Shown one piece after another: positions 1-8,992 of a DNA stretch of 64,000 nucleotides; within the stretch, counting starts at the first letter, position 1; every line of letters begins with the position of its first letter. A program made the position numbers and the translations under genes. The notes under the pieces are model-generated. The model was not told the origin of the DNA. It worked only from the letters and a program-made list of their open reading frames with translations, and ran no database searches. Location: NCBI RefSeq assembly GCF_003202205.1, contig NZ_PDOG01000001.1, positions 926,459 to 990,458 of the forward strand, read 5' to 3'. This DNA comes from Halomonas sp. LBP4. GTDB taxonomy: Bacteria; Pseudomonadota; Gammaproteobacteria; Pseudomonadales; Halomonadaceae.

Positions 1-323
1 TTGCCCTGCTCCAGGGTCATGATGGTGGCCAGGTCCTCGCGGTGGGCCTGCAGCAAATCGTACCAGGCCAGCAGGCGCTCACAGCGCTCGTCGGCACGCA
101 GCGCCCGCCAGTGCACGAAGGCGGCATTGGCGGCGTCCACGGCCTCGCGGATCTGGTGAGCCTCCAGCCAGGGGATGTGCCCGATGGCCTCGCCGGTGGC
201 CGGATCGAACACGGCCGCCTCGCGGCCACCGTCACCGTGGGTCCACTTGCCGTCGACATAGGCATACTGGCGGAACAGACGCGGATCGACCAGTGCGTTG
301 GACAGGGTCTTGGACAGTTTCAT
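1..323 (-). CDS. Aldehyde dehydrogenase, GabD/succinate-semialdehyde type (partial, N-terminus only)
   Basis: The reading frame starts at an ATG at 323 on the minus strand and runs off the left edge, giving about 107 N-terminal residues. The translation begins MKLSKTLSNALVDPRLFRQ and continues with the layout typical of GabD-like NAD(P)-dependent semialdehyde dehydrogenases (YVDGKW, FDPATGE, then ATIMTLEQGK). The catalytic Cys and Glu lie outside the window. It sits about 7 kb downstream of doeX on the same strand. In Halomonas ectoine degradation, aspartate-semialdehyde is handled by a GabD-like enzyme, DoeC, so this gene may be doeC; that is inference from context. Succinate-semialdehyde dehydrogenase of GABA catabolism is the alternative. 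Confidence 0.85.
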   Translation of the reverse strand, partial: MKLSKTLSNALVDPRLFRQYAYVDGKWTHGDGGREAAVFDPATGEAIGHIPWLEAHQIREAVDAANAAFVHWRALRADERCERLLAWYDLLQAHREDLATIMTLEQG

Positions 324-431
324 GCGGGACCTCCCCTTGCACACCGGCGACGAGATCGAACGCCGGTGATGACGAAAACGACCGGCGGCCCGCAGGCCGC
401 GCGATGAAGTCATGGTAAGGGAGGTCGTCGC

Positions 432-3320
432 TCAGGACTTTCCGATAACCCCGCCGGCGTCGACAGGTTTTTTTGTCCTCGACCGGGAAGTGGCGGTTTT
501 TTCTGCGGGGCCGCTGCCAAGGGCAGCGGAGCGGGGTCTATCCTCCGCGGGGGCGGCCAGGGCCGCCTCGGTGAACACCAGCAGGCCGAGCTCGGGGCGA
601 TAGCCGTGGATCTCGGTCACATCGAGTGCCTGCAGGAAGGCGAGGATCGCCTCGCTGACCACCTGCCCCGGCACCAGCACCGGGAAGCCCGGCGGATAGG
701 GGATGACGAAGCTCGCCGAGACGGCGTCACGCCCGCCCCGCATCTGCGCCTGCAGCTCGCCGTTGTCGAAGCGCAGGTACTCGGTGTTCTCCTCGTCATA
801 GCTGAGGAAGTAGGCCCGACGGATGTCCCCTTCCGGGGTGTCCCCGGCGGAATCGGGGCGGAAGGCGTCGTGGAAGCGGCTGAAGTCGGGCAGCGGCGGC
901 AGTTCCTGGGTCAGGGAACGCACCCGGTTCTCGATGATCCGGCGTTCGGGACGGCTGCTGTCCTCCCAGCGGCTGTCGAACTCCTTGGCCAGCTTCATCA
1001 GCACGTCGAGCAGGTAGGCGATGGCCCCCCGGGAGGTGCCGATGTTGGTCATGAACAACACGGTGTTGCGCGAGGTCTTGTTGATCTGGATGCCGTACTT
1101 GTTCATCAGGTACTCGTTCTTGAAGGTGTCGCCGTCGACCCCGGTCGCGCCGATGGCGATGGTCACCCGGGTCGGGTCGACCACGAACTCGTCCCGGGCC
1201 CAGGCCGCCTCCATCTGGTTCCAGCCGGTCACCGGGTCGTAGTAGGACTCCACCCCCGACTCGCGGTAGGCCTCGGGCACCATGTCGCTGTTCTTGAGCA
1301 CCCGGAAGTACTTCTGCAGCAGCGGCTGGGTATAGAGTTGCTCGCGCAGCGACAGCGCCGTCTCGACCTGGGCATGCACCAGCTCGAAGCCCTCCATCTC
1401 CGCCTGCATCCGCCCCACGTCCAGCGACGCCACGATCTGGTAGTTGGGTGAGGTCGACGTATGGGTCATGTAGGCCTCGTGGAACGGCGCCTCGACCTTC
1501 TGGCGGAAGTCCTGGTCCCAGACGTGGATCATCGAGCCCTGACGCAGCGAGGTCAGGGTCTTGTGGGTGGAGTGGGTGGCATAGGTGCGGATGCGCACCT
1601 CGTCGGGATCGGGCAGCAGGCGACGCTCGAGCCAGGTGGCGTCATCCTCCAGGTCGAGGGCGTCGAACTCGGCCTTCCAGGCCGTATACTCCTTGCGGTA
1701 GCTCTCGCTGCGGTAGCGGTCGCGCAGGCTGCGCGCCGTGTGCATGGCGGTGCGCGGCCGGTAGGTGGGGTTGAAGGTGGCGAAGGCGAACCAGGCCTCA
1801 TCCCACAGGAACACCAGGTCGGGCTTGATCGCCAGGCACTCCTCCATCACCCGGCGCACGTTGTAGACCACACCGTCGAAGGTGCAGTTGGTCAGCAGCA
1901 GCATCTTCACCTTGTGCAGCTGGCCGGAGCGCTTGTAGCGCAGCAGGGTCTTCTTGATCTCGTGCAGCGGCACGGCGCCGTACATCGAGAAGTCGTCGAG
2001 CGGGTAGGAGTCCAGATAGCTGACGTGGGCCCCGGCCAGCACCATGCCGTAGTGGTGCGACTTGTGGCAGTCGCGGTCGACCAGCACGATGTCGCGGGGC
2101 TTGACCAGCGCCTGCACCACGATCTTGTTGGCCGTCGAGGTGCCGTTGGTGACGAAGAAGCTCTGCCGCGCGCCGAAGGCCCGGGCGGCATACTCCTGGG
2201 CCTTCTTGATCGGCCCGTAGGGCTGCAGCAGGGAGTCGAGCCCGCCGGAGGTGGCCGAGGTCTCGGCCAGGAAGATATTGATGCCGTAGAAGTCGATCAT
2301 CTGCCCGGCCCAGTGGGAGCGGGTCACCGACTTGCCCCGCGAGATGGGCATGGCATGGAAGACCCCGGTGGGCTTCTTGCTGTACTCGCGCAGGGCATCG
2401 AAGAAGGGGGTGCGATAGCGGCTGTCGATGGCCCGCAGGATGGTGTGGTGCTGCTCGATGTAGTCGGTCTCGCGGTAGAAGATGCGGTTGAAGTAGCGGA
2501 TGTCACGACTCGCCGTGGCCTCGACGTCGCCGCTGGTGACCAGGAACTGGTCGATCTCGGGGCGCAGCTCGTGAATCATGCTGCTCAGCAGGATGCTGCG
2601 TTCGGCCTCGGTCTGGGTCTCCAGCGCCTTCTCCGACAGGCCCTCGAGGTAGTTGCGCAGGGCGCTGAGGTTGTACTTCGACTTGTAGGGAAACTCGTAG
2701 CGGATCAGGCAGGCCTGGATATTGGGGTTGACCAGCACGGCGATCAGAGCGTCCTCGAAGCTGCGTACCGTGACCACGTCGTAGACGAACTTGTCCTCGG
2801 GACGGCGCATGTTGCGGAAGGCCTCGCGGACCACCTCCTCCTCCTGGGCCGAGAGGTTGTCGACGATCAGCAGCTCGAAGTAGGGCTGGGCCGAGCTGTT
2901 GGAGGCCGGGTGGCCGCGCCGGAGCTGGGCCAGGGCATCGAGGGTCTCCAGGTCCTCGGCATCGGCGTCGGTCTCGCTGAGGTCGACGTGGCGACGGCGG
3001 TAGGACTCGCTGATCAGGGCCCGCACCAGGCGCTTGACCACCTTCTCCAGCAGCACGTACTCCTCGCGGTCGAACAACGCCCAGAGATGGCGGAAGTCCT
3101 CCTTGGAGGGGAAGGCGTGGTAGTCCTCGACGATCTCCAGCCGCGTCAGCTTGACGTCGATGGCCTTGATCAGGTTCTTCGCCCGGCCTTCGTCGCTCAG
3201 TTTCACCAGGATGCCGAGGTCGCGCTTCAGGGCATTCCAGGTGTCGGCGCGCAGCTGGGAGATCTTGTGGTAGAAGCCCAGCGCCGTGTAGGGAGTTTCC
3301 GAATAGCTTTTCTCTTGCAT
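432..3320 (-). CDS. Orn/Lys/Arg decarboxylase family PLP enzyme (962 aa)
   Basis: This is a large fold-type I PLP decarboxylase of the basic amino acid family. The N-terminal ~300 residues resemble the receiver-like wing domain of bacterial inducible decarboxylases. The PLP core follows, with the TNGTSTANK phosphate loop, DRDCHKSHH, the cofactor Asp in FLWDEAW, and the Schiff-base lysine in ATHSTHKTLTS at about residue 587. A C-terminal domain extends to residue ~930, followed by a basic tail. At 962 aa it is longer than LdcC/SpeF/AdiA-type enzymes (~710-760 aa). The substrate (arginine, lysine or ornithine) cannot be decided from sequence. It is the last gene of a cassette with a nitrilase-like enzyme, an ATP-grasp ligase and a C45 Ntn hydrolase, which suggests it supplies or consumes a decarboxylated amine. 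Confidence 0.9.
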   Translation of the reverse strand: MQEKSYSETPYTALGFYHKISQLRADTWNALKRDLGILVKLSDEGRAKNLIKAIDVKLTRLEIVEDYHAFPSKEDFRHLWALFDREEYVLLEKVVKRLVRALISESYRRRHVDLSETDADAEDLETLDALAQLRRGHPASNSSAQPYFELLIVDNLSAQEEEVVREAFRNMRRPEDKFVYDVVTVRSFEDALIAVLVNPNIQACLIRYEFPYKSKYNLSALRNYLEGLSEKALETQTEAERSILLSSMIHELRPEIDQFLVTSGDVEATASRDIRYFNRIFYRETDYIEQHHTILRAIDSRYRTPFFDALREYSKKPTGVFHAMPISRGKSVTRSHWAGQMIDFYGINIFLAETSATSGGLDSLLQPYGPIKKAQEYAARAFGARQSFFVTNGTSTANKIVVQALVKPRDIVLVDRDCHKSHHYGMVLAGAHVSYLDSYPLDDFSMYGAVPLHEIKKTLLRYKRSGQLHKVKMLLLTNCTFDGVVYNVRRVMEECLAIKPDLVFLWDEAWFAFATFNPTYRPRTAMHTARSLRDRYRSESYRKEYTAWKAEFDALDLEDDATWLERRLLPDPDEVRIRTYATHSTHKTLTSLRQGSMIHVWDQDFRQKVEAPFHEAYMTHTSTSPNYQIVASLDVGRMQAEMEGFELVHAQVETALSLREQLYTQPLLQKYFRVLKNSDMVPEAYRESGVESYYDPVTGWNQMEAAWARDEFVVDPTRVTIAIGATGVDGDTFKNEYLMNKYGIQINKTSRNTVLFMTNIGTSRGAIAYLLDVLMKLAKEFDSRWEDSSRPERRIIENRVRSLTQELPPLPDFSRFHDAFRPDSAGDTPEGDIRRAYFLSYDEENTEYLRFDNGELQAQMRGGRDAVSASFVIPYPPGFPVLVPGQVVSEAILAFLQALDVTEIHGYRPELGLLVFTEAALAAPAEDRPRSAALGSGPAEKTATSRSRTKKPVDAGGVIGKS

Positions 3321-3389
3321 GACGACACCTGCCTCTCGTGTTGATATCGATGGTGCCGGGGTCGACGCCCTGCCAGGACGTCTCCGCCC

Positions 3390-4388
3390 TCAGCCGGTGA
3401 TCAGGTGGCGCGAACCGTAACGGATCGCCAGGCGCTCCTCGTGAAAGTCGTCGAAGGAAAGGTCCAGCCACTTGCCGGGCCAGTGGTACTGGGCGCGACC
3501 GGTACGGGGGCGATAGACCGCGGTGTAGACGGTGCCCAGGCCGCGCTGGTAGTCATGGCGGAACAGCGGCGGCGAGAAGAAGGCCGAGACCAGCCGCTCC
3601 TCGGTGGTCGCCGCGTCGTCCACCAGGATCGACAGCTGGCGCTCGCGGATCAGGGTCTCCGAGGCCAGGGCATGGGCATACCACTCGATCTTCTTCTGAT
3701 GATTGGTGGCCACCGCCACGCGCCGGATGCTGGCACGGCGATCCGGGGCGATCATCGCCGTGACGTAGCGCCCGGCGCTGTCGGCCACGGTGATGTTGTA
3801 GGCCATGTGGGTCGGCACCCGGGCCAGCACCTCGGCGGCCTGGGGCACGCTGTCACAGAACTCCAGGATGTAGCGCAGGATGATCGGCGCCCCGAAGCCG
3901 TCGCCAACTACCTTGCGGCCGCCGAAGGCGAGCGATACCGCGAGCCCCCGGTCGTTCATGCCGTCGAGCACGCCCCACAGGCAGTCGGACATGGCGATCA
4001 CCCGGCGCTCGTTCCAGCGGCTGTAGAAGATGCTGCCCTCGCACAGCTCCGGCGGGTAGTCGTAGTTGCGCGCCAGCACCGTCGCTCCCGGCCGGGCAAG
4101 CACCGCCTGGGAGCAGCCGGTGATGTAGGGGGGCGGCCGGTAGAGGCTCAGCAGTCGCGCGGCCAGATCGCCTCCACCAGCCAGTTCGCAGAGCGCCTTG
4201 TAGGTGTCCAGCAGCTCCGGCATGTGGCGGCGCAGGGCGTTGTAGCAGGCGAGATACCCCGGCCGCTCGCGCTCCCCCTCGCTGAGGTACCACTGCTCGT
4301 AGGCCGGCCAGTGGTAGTCGAACAACGACTGCCACTTGGCCCCCGGCGCCTCCTCGTGCACGGTGCGAAAAACCAGCGTCTTGTCCAT
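3390..4388 (-). CDS. C45-family Ntn hydrolase / acyl-CoA:6-APA acyltransferase-like protein
   Basis: The 332-aa protein resembles the C45 (isopenicillin N acyltransferase / linear amide hydrolase) superfamily. The key feature is GCSQAVLAR at about residues 91-99, where Cys92 would become the N-terminal nucleophile after self-cleavage, followed by the family pattern ARNYDYP. DGMNDRGLAVSLAFGG and a later ATNH motif also match the fold. The start at 4388 is chosen because GGAG lies 8 nt upstream; a longer in-frame ATG at 4469 would overlap the neighbouring gene. Neighbours are an ATP-grasp ligase upstream and a decarboxylase downstream, all on the minus strand with short gaps. The natural substrate is unknown; cleavage or transfer of an acyl or peptidyl group on an amine is the likely chemistry. 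Confidence 0.8.
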   Translation of the reverse strand: MDKTLVFRTVHEEAPGAKWQSLFDYHWPAYEQWYLSEGERERPGYLACYNALRRHMPELLDTYKALCELAGGGDLAARLLSLYRPPPYITGCSQAVLARPGATVLARNYDYPPELCEGSIFYSRWNERRVIAMSDCLWGVLDGMNDRGLAVSLAFGGRKVVGDGFGAPIILRYILEFCDSVPQAAEVLARVPTHMAYNITVADSAGRYVTAMIAPDRRASIRRVAVATNHQKKIEWYAHALASETLIRERQLSILVDDAATTEERLVSAFFSPPLFRHDYQRGLGTVYTAVYRPRTGRAQYHWPGKWLDLSFDDFHEERLAIRYGSRHLITG

Positions 4389-4434
4389 GGCATTCTCCGC
4401 CCCGCCGCCCCCGGGCGGCGGGGCCGCACCCCGC

Positions 4435-6024
4435 TCAGAGAATCTTGAAGTTACCGCCGCCGACGGCATGACTGACGGCGACCTCCTCCACCACCGGGTC
4501 CTGCAGCGACTGGCCGGCGTATTGACCGCGAATACCCTCGATCCAGGCGCGAGCCCGTTCGGTGAGCTGGAAGTCGTCGTCCATCAGTCGCCCGCGGGTG
4601 ATCAGGATGCCCAGGTCGGCCCCCTCGTAGCGGAAGTCGCCGGTACCGCTGATGCGCAAGAAGAAGGCCTCCTTGTCGTTCTCGGCGGCGTGGGGGTGAT
4701 AGCTGTAGTGGTCATAGCCGATGCTGCCGTCGTCGTTCATGCGCCAGACTCCCGAACGCGGCGCCGAGGTCACCAGGTCGACGCTCTCGTCGGTGTGCTT
4801 GATCACCAGCTGGCTCCAGCTGTCGATGCTGTCGGGGTGCGCCCAGCGCTCGTTGATCTCCTCGATGTCGAGATCGAAGTCCAGCTCCGAGAACTCCAGC
4901 AGGTGGAAGAGGAACAGCGGGATGTCGGAATGGGCGAAGGCCGCCACGTTGGTCAGCGAGCTGGCCCCGGTGACCCGCGGGTTGAGTTCGCCGAGATAGA
5001 CGTCGCCCGAGTCCATGTCGATCAGGAAGTCGAGCTCGAAGTAGCCGCGGTAGCCCTCCTCGCGCAGCGCCTCGCCGAACTTGAAGGTGTACTCCCGGGC
5101 CTTGTCGCGCACCTCCTGGCTGAAGGCGCCGGCGAACATCTCGTTGCCGCACCAGCCGCCCTTGTAGGGGGTCAGCGACTTGAAGCCCACCAGCTCGGTC
5201 ATCAGCGGGCCGACCACGGTGCCGCAGCGGGTGGCACAGGCCTCGATGGCCGAGCCGCGGCAGTTGATGCGCTTCATGATCTTGACCTCGGGCTCGGCTT
5301 CGATCTCCTCGGCATGCTTGTAGTAGTCCTCCTCGCTGGCGATGAAGAAGGTGGTGTGGCCGGAGTCGCCGAAGGCGGTCTGCACCACCAGGTCGCTGCC
5401 CAGCTCGCGGCTCACCTCGCGCAGCTCCTGGTAGCTGCCCACCCGGGCCAGCACATTGGGCACGCTGGGCACGCCGGCCTTGTTGCCGATGCGCACCGTC
5501 TCGATCTTGTTGTCCATGCGGCTTCGCAAGGCCGCCGGCGGGAAGGCGACCCTGAGCCCCAGTTGCTTGCACACCTCCTCGGTGTGCTCATCGAACATCA
5601 GGAAGGTGGCCACACCGGCGTTGTCGCCGGAGGCCCTCGACTGGATGAAGTCGATGACCTCCTTGTGCTCGAGCAGGTAGTTGTTGATGTCCTCGATGCT
5701 CTCGAAGTCGCGGGGGAACTTCTCCCTGGGCACGAAGACGTTGCGCTGCTGGCCATCGAAGCAGTCGATGTAGTTGATATGGCGGAAGGTGTTCACCCAA
5801 TCGCCGATCCCCAGCAGATTGAAGTTGGTGGCCGAGATGAAGTAGATGGGCTCCTGATTGTTGCGGAAGTGGCGGCGGACATCGGCAATGCTTGTTATCT
5901 TGCTCATCGTGGTCGCTCCATCGGTGGCGGAAACGGACTCGGCGCGGATGGGTTCCTCGTGGTGGGCTCCGGTCGCGGGTGAACCGATCAGGCGGCGCAG
6001 GGCCCGTAACAAGCGTTCCAGCAT
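4435..6024 (-). CDS. ATP-grasp ligase (biotin carboxylase-like, 529 aa)
   Basis: An ATP-grasp enzyme is indicated by the central nucleotide-binding part (KAGVPSVPNVLARVGSY, then LVVQTAFGDSGHTTFF) and the metal-binding segment FELDFLIDMDSGDVYLGELNPRVTG, which carries the acidic and Asn ligands. Such enzymes join a carboxylate to an amine or thiol through an acylphosphate. The start at 6024 has a strong AAGGAG eight bases upstream; a shorter start at MSKITS (5907) is possible, because the first 39 residues are low-complexity. It lies between the nitrilase gene and the C45 hydrolase gene on the same strand. The substrate is unknown. Given the neighbouring decarboxylase, ligation of an amino acid or peptide carboxylate to an amine is a reasonable guess. 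Confidence 0.82.
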   Translation of the reverse strand: MLERLLRALRRLIGSPATGAHHEEPIRAESVSATDGATTMSKITSIADVRRHFRNNQEPIYFISATNFNLLGIGDWVNTFRHINYIDCFDGQQRNVFVPREKFPRDFESIEDINNYLLEHKEVIDFIQSRASGDNAGVATFLMFDEHTEEVCKQLGLRVAFPPAALRSRMDNKIETVRIGNKAGVPSVPNVLARVGSYQELREVSRELGSDLVVQTAFGDSGHTTFFIASEEDYYKHAEEIEAEPEVKIMKRINCRGSAIEACATRCGTVVGPLMTELVGFKSLTPYKGGWCGNEMFAGAFSQEVRDKAREYTFKFGEALREEGYRGYFELDFLIDMDSGDVYLGELNPRVTGASSLTNVAAFAHSDIPLFLFHLLEFSELDFDLDIEEINERWAHPDSIDSWSQLVIKHTDESVDLVTSAPRSGVWRMNDDGSIGYDHYSYHPHAAENDKEAFFLRISGTGDFRYEGADLGILITRGRLMDDDFQLTERARAWIEGIRGQYAGQSLQDPVVEEVAVSHAVGGGNFKIL

Positions 6025-6064
6025 GGTGATCTCCTTGTTGGCTGCGCCGCCCGCAGGCGGTGGG

Positions 6065-6934
6065 TCAGTGCTCCTCGATGTCGGCACGCACCGGCTTGGC
6101 CAGCGGGCCCAGGGTGTCGAGGAAGGGGGTCGAGCCGGTCTCGCTGCGGTACACCGAGAAGTCGACGCGACGGTCGCGGAAGCTCTTGAGCGGCTGGCCG
6201 AGGCCACGCAGGCCGGTCTCGCGCTCGCGGCGCACCCGGGTGAGGTCGACCTCGATGGGCATGACCTCCTCGCCGGTACCGGCCTGGTGGATGACGTCGC
6301 CGGAGGGGCCGACCACGATGGAGCGGCCATTGCCGATGGCGCCGGCGCCATTGATGTCGAAGAAGTAGCACTGGTTGACCGCGGCGTTGGTGCGGGCGAT
6401 GGCCAGCTCGATGTCGCGGTCGATGGTGTCGGTCATGGTGGGGTGCAGGATCACCTCGGCGCCCAGGGCGGCGAGGGTACGGGTGGTCTCGGGGAACCAC
6501 ATGTCATAGCAGATCGACACCCCGAAGCGGCCGACATGGGGTACGTCGAAGGTGACGAACTCGCTGCCGCTCTCCACCCCGGCCTCGTAGGGCCGGAAGG
6601 GGAACATCTTGCGGTAGCGGGCCACCACCTGGCCGTGGGGGTTGATCACCGAGAGAGTGTTGTAGATCCGGTCATCCACCCGCTCGAACATCGAGCCGGG
6701 AATCAGCCAGATGCGGTGCTGCTCGGCGAGCTGGCAGAACAGCGCCTCGGCGTTGCTGGGCATCGGTTCGGCATGGTGCGGCGAGGCGCCCATGGGCATC
6801 AGCTCGCTGAAGACGACCATCTGCACCTGGGGGAAGCGACTCATCAGCACGTCGACCCGATGGCGCATGGCCTCGGTATTGTCGCCGTGGTGCAGGGCAT
6901 ACATCTGCACGCCGGCAATGGTGAAGTAGGACAT
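6065..6934 (-). CDS. Carbon-nitrogen hydrolase (nitrilase superfamily)
   Basis: The 289-aa protein has the complete nitrilase-superfamily Glu-Lys-Cys triad: Glu44 in VVFSELMPMG, Lys109 in RYRKMFPF, and Cys142 in GVSICYDMWFPE. These enzymes hydrolyse amides, carbamoyl groups or nitriles. The length is typical for aliphatic amidase or N-carbamoylputrescine-amidase-like members, but the specificity cannot be read. It is the first gene of the four-gene minus-strand cassette running to 432, 41 bases before the ATP-grasp start. About 215 bases containing a hairpin separate it from doeX, so the cassette probably has its own promoter, though read-through from doeABX is possible. Confidence 0.88.
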   Translation of the reverse strand: MSYFTIAGVQMYALHHGDNTEAMRHRVDVLMSRFPQVQMVVFSELMPMGASPHHAEPMPSNAEALFCQLAEQHRIWLIPGSMFERVDDRIYNTLSVINPHGQVVARYRKMFPFRPYEAGVESGSEFVTFDVPHVGRFGVSICYDMWFPETTRTLAALGAEVILHPTMTDTIDRDIELAIARTNAAVNQCYFFDINGAGAIGNGRSIVVGPSGDVIHQAGTGEEVMPIEVDLTRVRRERETGLRGLGQPLKSFRDRRVDFSVYRSETGSTPFLDTLGPLAKPVRADIEEH

Positions 6935-7032
6935 CGTGGTTTCTCTGCGTCAGGCGATCTCGAAAACTTCCAGGGCGCCATCGAACTCGGACCGGCACCG
7001 TCGGAAAGCGTGCCGGTGGGATCGCCCGGCAT

Positions 7033-7052
7033 GGGTGAGCACTGGCTCACCC
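7033..7052 (-). terminator. Hairpin downstream of doeX
   Basis: GGGTGAGC and GCTCACCC form a perfect 8-bp stem around a 4-base loop, about 100 bases past the doeX stop. There is no clear U-run, so it may be a weak terminator or a processing hairpin between doeABX and the downstream cassette. Confidence 0.4.
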
Positions 7053-7149
7053 TCCACGGTCAAGCTTAAGCCAGAATCGGCCTCCGTGATATCAACGCTG
7101 AACTTTCGCTCGCGCCGCCGCCACGACGCGGCCCGCGGGATCGCCGGTG

Positions 7150-7623
7150 TCAGGCGAAGTCGCGGGGCTCGAAACCGGGAGCGGGTCGCTTCACCGTCTT
7201 GGTGACGATGTAGGTGAAGTAGCGTTCGATGCCGGCGTCACCGGTGAGCCAACGGTCGATCAGTCGCTGGTAGGCATCGATGGAGTCGGCTTCCACCTTG
7301 ATCAGGTAGTCGACGCCCCCGCCGACCGCCACGCACTCGGTGACCTCGGGGGTGGCGTGCACCAGCGCCTCGAAGCGGGCGAAGCTCTCGGCGTTGTGCT
7401 GTTTCAGCTCGATCTGCACCCACACCGGGGTGCGCTTGACCAGCGCCTCGGGATTGATCCGGGCGCTGTAGCCCTCGATGATGCCGGCCTTCTCCAGCCG
7501 CCGTACCCGCTCCCAGCAGGGGCTGACCGAGAGGTTGATCGCCTCGGCCAGCTTCGACTTGGTGATGCGCCCGTCCCGCGACAGGATCTCGAGAATCTTC
7601 AGGTCATAGCGATCGAGCTTCAT
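7150..7623 (-). CDS. doeX: DoeX, Lrp/AsnC-family regulator of ectoine degradation
   Basis: The 157-aa protein has the Lrp/AsnC architecture. An N-terminal helix-turn-helix (LDRYDLKILEILSRDGRITK, then LAEAINLSVSPCWERVRRLE) is followed by a C-terminal RAM-type ligand-binding/oligomerisation domain. It lies just downstream of the doeB gene (32-base gap, same strand), the arrangement of doeA-doeB-doeX in Halomonas elongata, where DoeX is the Lrp-type regulator of ectoine breakdown. The name rests on family plus synteny. The ligand is probably an intermediate such as N-acetyl-diaminobutyrate or diaminobutyrate, which is inference. Confidence 0.88.
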   Translation of the reverse strand: MKLDRYDLKILEILSRDGRITKSKLAEAINLSVSPCWERVRRLEKAGIIEGYSARINPEALVKRTPVWVQIELKQHNAESFARFEALVHATPEVTECVAVGGGVDYLIKVEADSIDAYQRLIDRWLTGDAGIERYFTYIVTKTVKRPAPGFEPRDFA

Positions 7624-7655
7624 GCGTTTCCTGCTTCTGAATGTGGCGGGCCTGT

Positions 7656-8684
7656 TCAGCCCAGCGAATCGACGACTTCGGCGATCACGGCGATGGTGTC
7701 GCCCATATTGACCTGCGCCGGGAAGCGGCGTGCCGCCAGCACCCCACTGCGGCTGGCGCGGTACTCCACCGGCGGCGTGCCGCTGCGGGTCAGATCAAAG
7801 ACGCGGGCGATCACCTGCCCCGCCTCCACCGCCTCGCCCAGCGCCAGCGTCAGCTCGAGCAGCCCACTGTGCTCGCTCTGCACATAACAGCTGGCATCGG
7901 GCATGTCGAGATAGACCTGGGGCGCGTCGGGCATCTCCACCTCGCCGGCCATCAGGCCGAAGTGGATCAGGAAGTTGCGCACGCCGCGCTCGGTGATGGC
8001 CAGGCTCTGCGGCGTCGAGGTGCCGCCGCCGCCGAGTTCGGTGGCGACGAACACCTTGCCCTGGCTTTCCACCGCGGTGTCGAACAGCGCCGCGGCGTCG
8101 AGCTCGAACATCATCACCGCATAGGGGGCCCCGAAGGCCTTGGCGCCCTCGAGGGCCTGGCGCTGCTGCTCGGCGTCCTCCAGCACGTGGGAGGCGGCGA
8201 AGGGGATGATGTCCAGGGTGCGCCCACCGGAGTGCAGGTCGAGCACCACGTCGCTCATCGGCACCATCACCCGGGTGAAGTAGTCGGCGATCTTCTCGGT
8301 GACCGTGCCGTCCGGGTCGCCTGGGAAGCTGCGATTGAGGTTGCCGCCGTCGAGCCCGGAGGTGCGCTTGCCGGCCATCACCGCCGGCTGGTTCATGCAG
8401 GGCACGATGATCACCCGGCCGGTGACGTCCTCGGCGCGCAGGGTCGAGGCGAGTTTCATCAGGGCGGTGATGCCCTCGTATTCGTCGCCGTGGTTACCGC
8501 CGGTGAGCAGGGCCGTGGGGCCCTGGCCGCTCTTCACCACGGTGAGCGGGATCATCACCGCCCCCCAGGCCGACTCGTCGGTGGAGATGGGCAGCTTGAG
8601 GAAGCCGTGCTGCACGCCGTCGGCGTCGAAGTCGACGGTGGCGCTGATCGGGCTTGAGCGCAGGGGGGTGGGTCGCTTGGTCAT
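7656..8684 (-). CDS. doeB: DoeB, N-alpha-acetyl-L-2,4-diaminobutyrate deacetylase
   Basis: This 342-aa member of the succinylglutamate desuccinylase/aspartoacylase zinc hydrolase family has the metal motif GGNHGDEYEG (His65, Glu68), NLNRSFPGD for substrate carboxylate binding, and the third ligand region VLDLHSGG. In ectoine degradation DoeB removes the acetyl group of N-alpha-acetyl-diaminobutyrate released by ectoine hydrolase. The start at 8684 has GGAG eight bases upstream; the in-frame ATG at 8771 lacks a site. It lies between doeA and doeX on the minus strand, but a 308-base gap with two hairpins separates it from doeA, so doeA and doeBX transcript levels could differ. Confidence 0.93.
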   Translation of the reverse strand: MTKRPTPLRSSPISATVDFDADGVQHGFLKLPISTDESAWGAVMIPLTVVKSGQGPTALLTGGNHGDEYEGITALMKLASTLRAEDVTGRVIIVPCMNQPAVMAGKRTSGLDGGNLNRSFPGDPDGTVTEKIADYFTRVMVPMSDVVLDLHSGGRTLDIIPFAASHVLEDAEQQRQALEGAKAFGAPYAVMMFELDAAALFDTAVESQGKVFVATELGGGGTSTPQSLAITERGVRNFLIHFGLMAGEVEMPDAPQVYLDMPDASCYVQSEHSGLLELTLALGEAVEAGQVIARVFDLTRSGTPPVEYRASRSGVLAARRFPAQVNMGDTIAVIAEVVDSLG

Positions 8685-8992
8685 TGAGTGGTCTCCATAT
8701 TCTTGCACAGATTGCCGCGATCCAATTCTCGGGGCCAATGCAGACACGACACGGGGCTTACCCGGCGGCAAACCTGCGAGGAGGCGCTGTGAATACTTCC
8801 CTGTACGCTACTTTTGCCCTGCGGCGCTCTCGCATCCTGCTCCGCTTGCAGGGCCGGGGTTGGCCATCCGTGGCCAACCCGCTCGGCGGGAAGAACATTC
8901 ACTGGATGTTCTTCTAATTTCCGCCTCGCCCCTGGCAAAAGACCTCCTCTTCGGTTTGCCCCCGGCGCCCCTCCGTTGGCTGCGTTTCGGGC
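8685..8992 (-). repeat. Intergenic hairpin-rich element between doeA and doeB
   Basis: The 308-base gap holds no credible gene but two perfect inverted repeats in tandem. One is GGGTTGGCCA/TGGCCAACCC with a 4-base loop (8857-8880). The other is AAGAACAT/ATGTTCTT with a 7-base loop (8891-8913). The mosaic of short palindromes resembles the dispersed intergenic repeats common in Halomonas-type genomes. It could act as a transcript attenuator or RNA-stability element inside the doe operon. Family membership needs a genome search. Confidence 0.5.

Noticed and set aside
1461..3344. Long plus-strand open frame opposite the decarboxylase gene
   Set aside because: It is the GC-rich antisense shadow of a well-supported PLP enzyme; composition is Val/Leu/Gly/Gln-rich with no domain.
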